Shown in pieces: positions 1 to 4,505 of a stretch of DNA of 5,628 nucleotides. The notes under the pieces are model-generated. The model was not told the DNA's origin and ran no database searches. It saw nothing but the letters and a program-made list of their open reading frames with translations. Both the position numbers and the translations under genes were made by a program. This stretch comes from an uncultured Kangiella sp. GTDB lineage: Bacteria; Pseudomonadota; Gammaproteobacteria; Enterobacterales; DSM-103792. Within the stretch, counting starts at the first letter, position 1. The number at the start of each line of letters is the position of its first letter. The stretch covers positions 1 to 5,628 of the forward strand of contig CAMLKQ010000156.1 in the NCBI GenBank assembly GCA_946480585.1, in the 5' to 3' direction.

Positions 1-602
1 CTGTGCATGAATGAGGAAATGGTGTTCAGCGTGTTGAACAGGAAATGCGGCTGCAACTGGGCTTTCAACTGTTGCAGCTTGGCATCAGTCAGCGCCTGTT
101 GCAGCGCGTGCAGGCGGCTTTGCTGATCGCGCCAAGCCATGAAGGAATGCACGCCGAACAGCACGCCGAGCCAGAGCCCCATGAACAGGCCGATCTTGAT
201 CGTTTCATAGGCCCAGATCTGCCACAGCGGTGGGTGCGTGTAGTCCGCGCCGGCGGCGGCGTAAATGAGGTGGCGCAGGCCGTAGGCGAGCGCGATGAAT
301 ACGGTGGAGGCGAGCGGCAACCATTGCAGGTGTTGCCAGAACCAGCGCCACGGCCTGTTCAGCAAATGTTGCTGGCGGCTGCCGTACCAAAGTTGCAGCA
401 GCATCAAGGCGCTGCCGATGAGTGCCGAGCTGCCCTCCCAGACCAGCGGTTGCCACCAGCGCACGCCGTCGTCGTCCCAGTTGTCCTGCACGGCGACGGC
501 GATCATCAGCAACCAGAACAGGCACCAGAGCGCGAGCAGTGAGCGCCACAGCACGGGTGGCCAGGCCGACCATGGCAGGGCGTTGGTCGGCGTGGCGGAC
601 AT
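1..602 (-). CDS. LytS/AlgZ-type membrane sensor histidine kinase, N-terminal part (3' end outside window)
   Basis: The first 200 residues are visible, and the reading frame stays open to the left window edge. Four hydrophobic, Trp-rich segments lie at about residues 18-37, 53-71, 95-115 and 133-153. A Gln/Leu-rich coiled-coil-like linker (about 157-183) follows, then the sequence LQPHFLFNTLN with His186. This is the phospho-acceptor signature of the His_kinase family (Pfam PF06580: LytS, AlgZ/FimS, YehU/BtsS). The ATPase domain would follow outside the window. Members of this family sit in the inner membrane and phosphorylate LytTR-domain response regulators, often encoded next door; none is visible here. 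The ATG at 602 is chosen because it overlaps the stop of the upstream frame (TGATG) and has GAGG seven bases upstream, so translational coupling to the rubredoxin unit is likely. The family call is firm; the ligand is unknown. Confidence 0.88.
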   Translation of the reverse strand, partial: MSATPTNALPWSAWPPVLWRSLLALWCLFWLLMIAVAVQDNWDDDGVRWWQPLVWEGSSALIGSALMLLQLWYGSRQQHLLNRPWRWFWQHLQWLPLASTVFIALAYGLRHLIYAAAGADYTHPPLWQIWAYETIKIGLFMGLWLGVLFGVHSFMAWRDQQSRLHALQQALTDAKLQQLKAQLQPHFLFNTLNTISSFMH

Positions 603-709
603 CAGTCGACCTCGACCATCGCGAAATCTTCTTTGCGGGCGCTGAAGCAACGGCAGGCAGCCCGGTTCATCGGGATGCCTTTCGTGTGCAGGTTTGCCGA
701 CGGCTGCAT
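602..709 (-). pseudogene. Degenerate duplicate of the rubredoxin C-terminus
   Basis: This is a 35-codon open frame between intact rubA and the kinase gene. Its ATG (709) overlaps the rubA stop (TAATG), and its TGA overlaps the kinase ATG. From about position 679 to 602 it repeats the 3' end of rubA: IPMN, then a changed segment, then ARKEDFAMVEVD against [12 protein letters not shown] in the intact protein. The N-terminal CxxC knuckle is missing, and the second one (CPDC) is replaced by the Cys-poor ACRCFS, with one extra codon. It therefore cannot form the Fe(Cys)4 site. It is best read as the remnant of a second tandem rubredoxin or of a partial duplication. The copied tail still supplies the GAGG ribosome binding site for the kinase. 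A translated, iron-free small peptide cannot be excluded, because the frame is intact. Confidence 0.7.
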
Positions 710-882
710 TAATCCACCTCGACCATCTCGAAGTCTTCTTTGCGGGCACCACAATCCGGGCAGACCCAGTTCATCGGGATGTCTTCCCAACGGGTGCCAG
801 GGGCAATGCCGTCGTCCGGGCAGCCGGCTTCTTCGTCGTAAATCCAACCACAGACCAGGCACATGAACTTGCGGTACGGCAC
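709..882 (-). CDS. rubA: Rubredoxin, 57 aa
   Basis: This is a small cytoplasmic one-electron carrier. It has the two iron-binding knuckles CLVC (residues 8-11) and CPDC (41-44), the aromatic/acidic core [23 protein letters not shown], and the acidic KEDFEMVEV end. All are hallmarks of the rubredoxin family, and 57 aa is close to the usual 52-56. The four Cys would bind one iron tetrahedrally. In Pseudomonas-like bacteria such proteins pass electrons from rubredoxin reductase to alkane hydroxylases or to oxidative-stress enzymes; no partner gene is visible here. The start is GTG at 882, with GGAG eight bases upstream. A later ATG at codon 7 would remove residues close to the first Cys and has no comparable ribosome binding site. 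The gene is divergent from thiD and heads a probable operon with the remnant and the histidine kinase. Confidence 0.93.
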   Translation of the reverse strand: MPYRKFMCLVCGWIYDEEAGCPDDGIAPGTRWEDIPMNWVCPDCGARKEDFEMVEVD

Positions 883-916
883 AGCGATTTCTCCAAGGAC
901 TCAAGGGCTTGGCGGC

Positions 917-922
917 ATTGTA
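917..922 (-). promoter_or_regulatory. Candidate -10 box for rubA
   Basis: On the minus strand TACAAT (922 to 917) lies 34 bases before the rubA GTG and differs from the TATAAT consensus by one base. I could not find a convincing -35 hexamer at 16-18 bases upstream, so this is a weak call based on one hexamer and its position. Confidence 0.35.
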
Positions 923-1067
923 GTGGCCGGACCGGGGCCGTGCTCGGCTTTTGGGGTGAGCGGGACGGGCGCCTTTACGATGAGGGTGACCGCTGCCGGT
1001 TGGTCAGATTTTGGCCGACGCGGCTGGGCCGGCGCCGCGCGTAGCCGCGTTGGCCCCAAGGCTGCTC

Positions 1068-1076
1068 TGGTATCAT
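1068..1076 (+). promoter_or_regulatory. Candidate extended -10 promoter of thiD
   Basis: TGGTATCAT is an extended -10 (TGn plus TATCAT, one mismatch to TATAAT) placed 30 bases before the thiD start codon. A poor -35 (TTGGCC, 1050-1055) is present at 15-base spacing, which an extended -10 can tolerate. This would give a short leader of about 24 bases. There is no room for, and no sign of, a TPP riboswitch between it and the ATG. Confidence 0.4.
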
Positions 1077-1106
1077 CGCCGTCCGCAATTCTCTGGAACG
1101 TAAGTC

Positions 1107-1943
1107 ATGCCCGGCCCCCTCCCTCCCGTCGTCCTGTGTTTTTCTGGTAACGACCCCTCTGGCGGCGCTGGCATTTCGGCTGACATCGAAACCTTGGTCA
1201 GTCTCGGTTGCCATTGCGCCCCGGTCATCACCGTGCTCACGGTGCAGGACACCAGCAACATCCACGAATTCGAGCCGGTCGAGCCCGACCTTATCAAGGC
1301 GCAGGCGCTGGCGATTCTGCGCGACCTGAACGTGGCGGTGATCAAGATCGGCTTGCTCGCCAACCCGGCGGTGGTCAGCACCATTGCCGAGATCATCAAG
1401 AACCACCCGAACATTCCGGTGGTGGTCGATCCGATTTTGGCGGCTGGTGGCGGCACCGTTACCGCCGACGAGATTTTCATCAAGACGCTGAAGCGTGAGC
1501 TGTTGCCGCTCGCCACCTTGGCGACGCCGAACGCGCGCGAAGCGCGGCAATTGTTTCCGGATGCCGACTCGCTCGATCAATGCGCCGAAGAGCTGCTCGA
1601 TCTCGGTTGCGAGAACGTGCTGATCACCGGCGCTGACGAGCCGACCGTGGTGGTGCACAACACGCTGTACAGCGCCGAATTCGAAACCGAAACCTTCCAT
1701 TGGGAACGCTTGCCGGCGATGTACCACGGCAGCGGTTGCACACTGGCCTCGGCTTGTGCCGGTTTGATGGCGCAAGGGCTGAACCTGTTCGAAGCGATCA
1801 ACGAAGCGCAGGAATACACTTTCAATGCGCTGAAAGAAGGCCACGCGCTCGGTGGTGGTCAGCTGTTGCCGAATCGCCTGTTCTGGGCGCAAGGCAAAGA
1901 AACCGAAGCCGAGCCGGAAGCCGCGGAAAAGAAAGACGAGTAA
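1107..1943 (+). CDS. thiD: Hydroxymethylpyrimidine/phosphomethylpyrimidine kinase (thiamine biosynthesis)
   Basis: This is a ribokinase-fold cytoplasmic enzyme that phosphorylates HMP to HMP-P and then HMP-PP, the pyrimidine half of thiamine. Visible motifs in order: substrate-binding SGNDPSGGAGISADIET (residues 13-29); VKIGLLA-like segment (IKIGLLA, 79-85); VVVDPI (105-110); ATPNAREA (139-146); and the anion-hole/catalytic motif HGSGCTLASA (207-216) with Cys211 in the usual GSGCT loop. The length of 278 aa fits the family (about 265-280). The C-terminal half resembles the Pseudomonas-type ThiD more than the E. coli enzyme. The last 16 residues are a charged Glu/Lys/Ala tail of no known role. 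The start ATG has only a weak GGAA ribosome binding site 8 bases upstream, but the conserved motif begins at residue 13, so no other start fits better. The next gene is not thiE or another thiamine gene, and a terminator follows, so thiD looks monocistronic. Confidence 0.95.
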   Translation: MPGPLPPVVLCFSGNDPSGGAGISADIETLVSLGCHCAPVITVLTVQDTSNIHEFEPVEPDLIKAQALAILRDLNVAVIKIGLLANPAVVSTIAEIIKNHPNIPVVVDPILAAGGGTVTADEIFIKTLKRELLPLATLATPNAREARQLFPDADSLDQCAEELLDLGCENVLITGADEPTVVVHNTLYSAEFETETFHWERLPAMYHGSGCTLASACAGLMAQGLNLFEAINEAQEYTFNALKEGHALGGGQLLPNRLFWAQGKETEAEPEAAEKKDE

Positions 1944-1972
1944 GTGCCGCCAACAGCGCGGACCAGTTGTAA

Positions 1973-2010
1973 AAAAAAGCCTGCCAACGTTCGCGTTCGC
2001 AGGCTTTTTT
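1973..2010 (+). terminator. Strong intrinsic terminator after thiD, probably bidirectional
   Basis: A-tract, GCCTGC (1979-1984), a C-C mismatch, AACG/CGTT, a TTCG tetraloop (1990-1993), GCAGGC (1999-2004) and six T (2005-2010). The stem has 6+4 base pairs, plus six A-T pairs if the tracts pair. The A-tract upstream and T-tract downstream would let it act in either direction. It lies 30 bases after the thiD stop and insulates thiD from the protease units. Confidence 0.92.
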
Positions 2011-2049
2011 GATGGGGTTTATCAGCAAGTTTGAACAGCCGCTCGGCGG

Positions 2050-2067
2050 CTACAAAACGCTACAAAA
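2050..2067 (+). promoter_or_regulatory. Direct-repeat operator candidate, CTACAAAA x2, protease unit 1
   Basis: CTACAAAA-CG-CTACAAAA: two exact 8-base copies with a start-to-start spacing of 10 bases, one helical turn. The repeat ends 18 bases before the -35 box and its centre is about 62 bases before the inferred transcription start, a usual position for an activator. The same element precedes the second protease promoter (4138-4155), where the two-base spacer is AA instead of CG. Conservation in a diverged intergenic region supports a binding site; the protein is unknown. Confidence 0.6.
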
Positions 2068-2085
2068 AATTTGTGAGCAGCGTCG

Positions 2086-2114
2086 TTGCTTTCCGCACAC
2101 GTCAGGTCTAGTTT
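2086..2114 (+). promoter_or_regulatory. Promoter of protease gene 1
   Basis: -35 TTGCTT (2086-2091), 17-base spacer, -10 TAGTTT (2109-2114) inside the conserved block GGTCTAGTTTA. Unit 2 has TTGCAT-17-TAGCTT at the corresponding place. The -10 is poor against the sigma-70 consensus, which fits a promoter needing an activator at the upstream direct repeat. Transcription would start near 2121. Confidence 0.55.
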
Positions 2115-2120
2115 AGCCGC

Positions 2121-2374
2121 ACAAAAAATAACCACCATCGAGTTGTCCCGCGTTCGCGGATTCGAATGGTCGTGGCAAGGGTCGGGGGGACTTATGCTGG
2201 CGGCTGTTTTGAGCGCTCTTCTATCGGTTGTTTCCCTTCTGGTGATCGCGACGGCGCTGATGCGCTGACGCTTTTCCATCCCTGCAAAAAAAGAATTCGG
2301 CCCGTTGTGAACAGAGCCGGAGGGACGTGTGCGCTTCAGCGCCACGCAAAGCAACGCTAGGAGAACCTGTAATA
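2121..2374 (+). ncRNA. Structured 5' leader of protease gene 1
   Basis: About 254 bases lie between the inferred transcription start and the protease ATG. The leader contains hairpin P1 (2148-2151 with 2156-2159, loop GTTC); a short ORF (2194-2268); hairpin P2 (TTCGGC 2296-2301 with GCCGGA 2316-2321, 14-base loop); and hairpin P3 (CGTG-T-GCGC 2326-2334 with GCGCCACG 2339-2346, loop TTCA). The conserved block GCAACGCTAGGAG and the protease ATG follow. The leader of unit 2 has the same three hairpins in the same order with several changed but compensating base pairs. It matches no riboswitch class that I recognise. The transcription start is inferred, so the 5' boundary is uncertain. Confidence 0.5.
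2194..2268 (+). CDS. Short hydrophobic leader ORF, 24 aa
   Basis: An ATG preceded by GGGGGGA at four bases (a very purine-rich ribosome binding site) opens a 24-codon frame rich in Leu, Val, Ala and Ser. It begins MLAAVLSALL, ends TALMR, and could span a membrane once. The stop lies 106 bases before the protease ATG. The unit 2 leader has the same start context (GGGACTTATGCT) and an ORF beginning MLSAV. After that the two peptides diverge and the nucleotide alignment shifts frame, so it is the initiation region, more than the peptide, that is conserved. It may be a leader peptide whose translation influences the downstream hairpins, a small membrane peptide, or a chance frame. No known family was recognised. 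Confidence 0.35.
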   Translation: MLAAVLSALLSVVSLLVIATALMR

Positions 2375-3946
2375 ATGAAAACCGTACTGAAGCCCACTTT
2401 GGTGGCCGGCGCCGTGTTGATGGCCTGTGCCGCGCAAGCGGGCGAAATTCGCGGCATGAATGCCCCGAATGTGATCCCGAACCGCTACATCGTCGTGTTC
2501 AAAGACAACCAGATGATGACGGCGCAAGGCGTGCAACGCAGCGCCGCCTCGGTGGCTGCCGACATGAACCGCCGCTACGGTGCGTCGGTTGAGCGCTCGT
2601 TTGAGCATGCGCTGAAAGGCGCCGTCGTGGTGATGGATCACGGCAATGCGATGAAGCTGGCCAGTGATCCGTCGGTGGCCTTTGTCGAGGCCGATGCCGT
2701 GATCCGGATCGGTGCCACCCAGAGCCCCGCGACCTGGGGTCTGGATCGCATCGATCAAACCAGTCTGCCGCTCAACAATAGCTACACCTACGGCAACAGC
2801 AGCGGTGTCCACGCTTACATCATCGACACCGGCATTCGTGCCAGTCACAGCCAGTTTTCCGGCCGAATGGGCAATGGCTACGACGCCATCGGTGATGGCC
2901 AAGGCACCAACGATTGCCAAGGTCATGGCACGCACGTCGCCGGCACGGTCGGCGGCACCACGCATGGTGTGGCCAAGAGCGTTACGCTGCATGCGGTTCG
3001 TGTGCTCGATTGCCAAGGCAGCGGCAGCAACTCCGGCGTGATCGCCGGCATGGATTGGGTGCGCGCCAACCACACCAAACCGGCCGTGGCCAACATGAGC
3101 TTGGGCGGTGGCGCCTCGTCAGCGGTGGATACTGCGGTCGCCAACCTGACCAATGCCGGTGTCACCGTGGTCGTTGCCGCCGGCAACGACAGCAGCAACG
3201 CCTGCAACTACTCGCCGGCACGCGCGGCCAGCGCGATCACCGTCGGCTCCACCACCAGCTCGGACGGCATGTCGAGCTTCTCGAACTACGGTTCGTGCGT
3301 TGATATTTTCGCGCCGGGTTCCAGCATCGTTTCGGCCGGCATCAGCAGCAACACCGCCACCGCTACGCTGTCGGGCACGTCCATGGCTTCGCCGCATGTC
3401 GCTGGCGCCGCCGCGCTGTACCTGTACACCAACCCGACCGCGACGCCGTCGACGGTCACCTCGGCGCTGGTCAACAACGCCAGCAGCAACAAGATCAGCG
3501 GCATTCCGTCCGGCCCGAACAAGTTGCTGAGCACAGTGTTCCTGAACGGCGGCAATCCGCCGCCGCCGCCACCACCGCCGCCGCCGTCGGGCAGCAGCGA
3601 GACCGAGCCGAACAACTCGACCTCGGCTGCCAACGCGATTGCCAGCGGGCAAACCCTGAATGGCACGATGGCCAGCAGCAGCGACACGGATTATTTCAAG
3701 CTGACGCTGGGCGCCGGTAAAACCCTGACCGCCACGCTGACCCCGAATGGCAGCTCGGACTACGATCTGATCGTCTACAACTCGAACGGCACCGAGATTG
3801 GCCGCAGCGAGAAGAGCACCGGTCTGGTCGATTCGGTCACGGTCACCAACACCGGCACCTCGGCGTTCACCCGTTACATCCGCGTGATTTACTACAGCGG
3901 CGCAACGGGCAGCTCCGGCACCTATACGATCAAGGCAACGTATTGA
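2375..3946 (+). CDS. Secreted aqualysin I/proteinase K-type serine protease (S8) with C-terminal PPC domain
   Basis: This is a 523-aa extracellular subtilase precursor. Residues 1-22 are a signal peptide (cleavage after AQA). About 32-110 is an I9 inhibitor propeptide ([10 protein letters not shown] to VAFVEADA). Mature enzyme probably starts at [12 protein letters not shown] (114), as in aqualysin I. The catalytic triad is Asp151 (IIDTGIR), His184 (GHGTHVAGT) and Ser336 ([12 protein letters not shown]), with oxyanion Asn271 (AAGND). Cys181/Cys213 and Cys277/Cys308 have the spacing of the two aqualysin I disulfides. A run of ten Pro (395-404) links to a beta-rich PPC domain (about 408-523, EPNNS to the end), usually removed during maturation or aiding substrate binding. 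It is likely a secreted broad-specificity protease for nutrient scavenging. The ATG at 2375 is chosen because AGGAG lies 11 bases upstream, it gives a clean signal peptide, and the paralogue starts identically; an in-frame GTG at 2327 falls inside hairpin P3. Confidence 0.95.
   Translation: MKTVLKPTLVAGAVLMACAAQAGEIRGMNAPNVIPNRYIVVFKDNQMMTAQGVQRSAASVAADMNRRYGASVERSFEHALKGAVVVMDHGNAMKLASDPSVAFVEADAVIRIGATQSPATWGLDRIDQTSLPLNNSYTYGNSSGVHAYIIDTGIRASHSQFSGRMGNGYDAIGDGQGTNDCQGHGTHVAGTVGGTTHGVAKSVTLHAVRVLDCQGSGSNSGVIAGMDWVRANHTKPAVANMSLGGGASSAVDTAVANLTNAGVTVVVAAGNDSSNACNYSPARAASAITVGSTTSSDGMSSFSNYGSCVDIFAPGSSIVSAGISSNTATATLSGTSMASPHVAGAAALYLYTNPTATPSTVTSALVNNASSNKISGIPSGPNKLLSTVFLNGGNPPPPPPPPPPSGSSETEPNNSTSAANAIASGQTLNGTMASSSDTDYFKLTLGAGKTLTATLTPNGSSDYDLIVYNSNGTEIGRSEKSTGLVDSVTVTNTGTSAFTRYIRVIYYSGATGSSGTYTIKATY
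3557..3586 (+). repeat. CCG/CCA trinucleotide tract encoding poly-proline linker
   Basis: Ten consecutive proline codons (four CCG, two CCA, four CCG) form a rigid hinge between the catalytic and PPC domains of protease 1. Tracts like this can gain or lose whole codons by slippage without breaking the frame. The equivalent position of protease 2 is beyond the window. Confidence 0.85.
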
Positions 3947-3958
3947 TCGGAAAAGACG

Positions 3959-3990
3959 AAACGCCGTTCCGTATGGGCCGGCGTTTTGTT
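3959..3990 (+). terminator. Intrinsic terminator after protease gene 1
   Basis: AAACGCCG (3959-3966) pairs perfectly with CGGCGTTT (3979-3986) around a 12-base loop, followed by a T-rich run (TTTTGTTTT). It begins 12 bases after the TGA. It separates the two tandem protease units, so each should be transcribed from its own promoter. Confidence 0.85.
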
Positions 3991-4137
3991 TTCCTGGCGT
4001 GCGGTTTGGTGCCGGTCTGGCGTGCTGAACCGCTTGCCGGTTTGCCGGTACGAGTCGTGACTCGCGGCATGACTGTATAAAAAAATGACGTCAAAAAAAT
4101 GCCGAGTCAATCGCGGCAAGCGCGCTGAGAAAACGGT
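3991..4137 (+). other. Non-coding spacer between protease units, with A-tracts and a TGACGTCA palindrome
   Basis: I see no gene in this stretch. It holds a small GAGTC/GACTC dyad (4052-4063), two AAAAAAATG direct repeats 14 bases apart (4079-4087 and 4093-4101), and between them the perfect 8-base palindrome TGACGTCA (4086-4093). The A-tracts are likely to bend the DNA upstream of the second promoter. No counterpart was seen before unit 1, and any regulatory role is inference. Confidence 0.4.
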
Positions 4138-4155
4138 CTACAAAAAACTACAAAA
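4138..4155 (+). promoter_or_regulatory. Direct-repeat operator candidate, CTACAAAA x2, protease unit 2
   Basis: CTACAAAA-AA-CTACAAAA, the counterpart of the element at 2050-2067: same octamer, same 10-base period. It ends 16 bases before the -35 box, against 18 in unit 1. It marks approximately where the similarity between the two units begins. Confidence 0.6.
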
Positions 4156-4171
4156 ATCCGTTTGCGTTGCG

Positions 4172-4200
4172 TTGCATTCCGTTGCTGGCCGGTCTAGCTT
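4172..4200 (+). promoter_or_regulatory. Promoter of protease gene 2
   Basis: -35 TTGCAT (4172-4177), 17-base spacer, -10 TAGCTT (4195-4200) inside GGTCTAGCTTTA. It is homologous to the promoter of unit 1 at both hexamers, including the TTCCG just after the -35 and the GGTCTAG before and within the -10. Transcription would start near 4207. Confidence 0.55.
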
Positions 4201-4206
4201 TACCGG

Positions 4207-4505
4207 CCATAAGAAAAGAAATGCCGTCGTGTTGCACCACGTCTGACGTGGGTACGAAGGGTCGTAGCTTGGTTCGGGGAGGGACTTATGCTTTCGGCTG
4301 TCGTAGACCTGATCGGTTTTGAAAAGTCCCATCACACCATCGCGATCGCCATCATCGATCGCGCTCGCAGGCATTAGCCGCGTTCTCGCGGCGTTCACGC
4401 CGCCGCTCTCACCGTATTAAAGCATTCGGCCAGCCGTTATCAGAGCCGAAGGGAAGCGGGCATCACGCATGCCACGCTATAGCAACGCCAGGAGAGAACC
4501 CAACA
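4207..4505 (+). ncRNA. Structured 5' leader of protease gene 2
   Basis: About 299 bases, with the same order as in unit 1. Hairpin P1 is CCACGT (4237-4242) with ACGTGG (4246-4251). The short ORF (4288-4377) follows. P2 is TTCGGC (4425-4430) with GCCGAA (4445-4450), again with a 14-base loop. P3 is GCG-GGCAT (4456-4463) with ATGCC-A-CGC (4469-4477). GCAACGCCAGGAG and the ATG come next. It is about 45 bases longer than leader 1, mainly between the short ORF start and P2. That part adds a hairpin CGCGATCG (4341-4348)/CGATCGCG (4356-4363) and two mutually exclusive hairpins around 4377-4403. Confidence 0.5.
4288..4377 (+). CDS. Short leader ORF, 29 aa
   Basis: An ATG with GGGGAGGGA four bases upstream opens a 29-codon frame beginning MLSAVVDLIGF and ending in a basic RARRH. 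It is placed as in leader 1 (36 bases after P1), and the first residues, ML(A/S)AV, agree between the two. The rest does not, and this peptide is mixed rather than uniformly hydrophobic. Its TAG overlaps the base of a GC-rich hairpin, an arrangement in which a ribosome at the stop could alter folding. It could be a leader peptide or a decayed frame; only the initiation site is well supported. Confidence 0.3.
   Translation: MLSAVVDLIGFEKSHHTIAIAIIDRARRH

Larger units (their letters stand above)
2050..3497 (+). repeat. Tandem duplication, copy 1 (operator, promoter, leader, protease)
   Basis: This segment corresponds to 4138-5628. In the coding part the two are colinear at a constant offset of 2131 bases with no indels over 374 codons. 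The leaders differ by insertions and many substitutions, but their elements keep the same order. Similarity is seen from the CTACAAAA repeats onward; upstream sequences are unrelated. Confidence 0.85.

Noticed and set aside
45..542. Plus-strand frame of 165 codons at the left end
   Set aside because: It runs opposite the histidine kinase, whose membrane helices and PHFLFNTLN motif are clear. The plus-strand product is Gln/Pro/Arg-rich and featureless.
883..1106. TPP riboswitch upstream of thiD
   Set aside because: No CTGAGA-type THI box was seen, and the candidate promoter leaves only about 24 bases of leader.
975..1892. Long minus-strand open frame opposite thiD (305 codons)
   Set aside because: Arg/Gln/Val-rich translation without domains. 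It is the antisense shadow of the thiD codon pattern in GC-rich DNA, and thiD has all its family motifs.
2344..2352. ACGCAAAGC resembling part of the cyclic-di-GMP-I (GEMM) riboswitch
   Set aside because: The rest of the GEMM core is absent, and the unit 2 leader has CTATAGC at this place, so the match is probably chance.
2327..2374. GTG at 2327 as start of protease 1, adding 16 residues
   Set aside because: It would place non-hydrophobic residues before the signal peptide, lies inside hairpin P3, and has no counterpart in the paralogue, which starts with the same MK(T/K)VLKPTLV at the later ATG.
2389..2431. Cys18 in the signal peptide (LMAC) as a lipoprotein lipobox
   Set aside because: Met at -2 is unusual and the paralogue has MFAC, which breaks the lipobox. 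A normal signal peptidase I site (AQA or VQA) follows four residues later.
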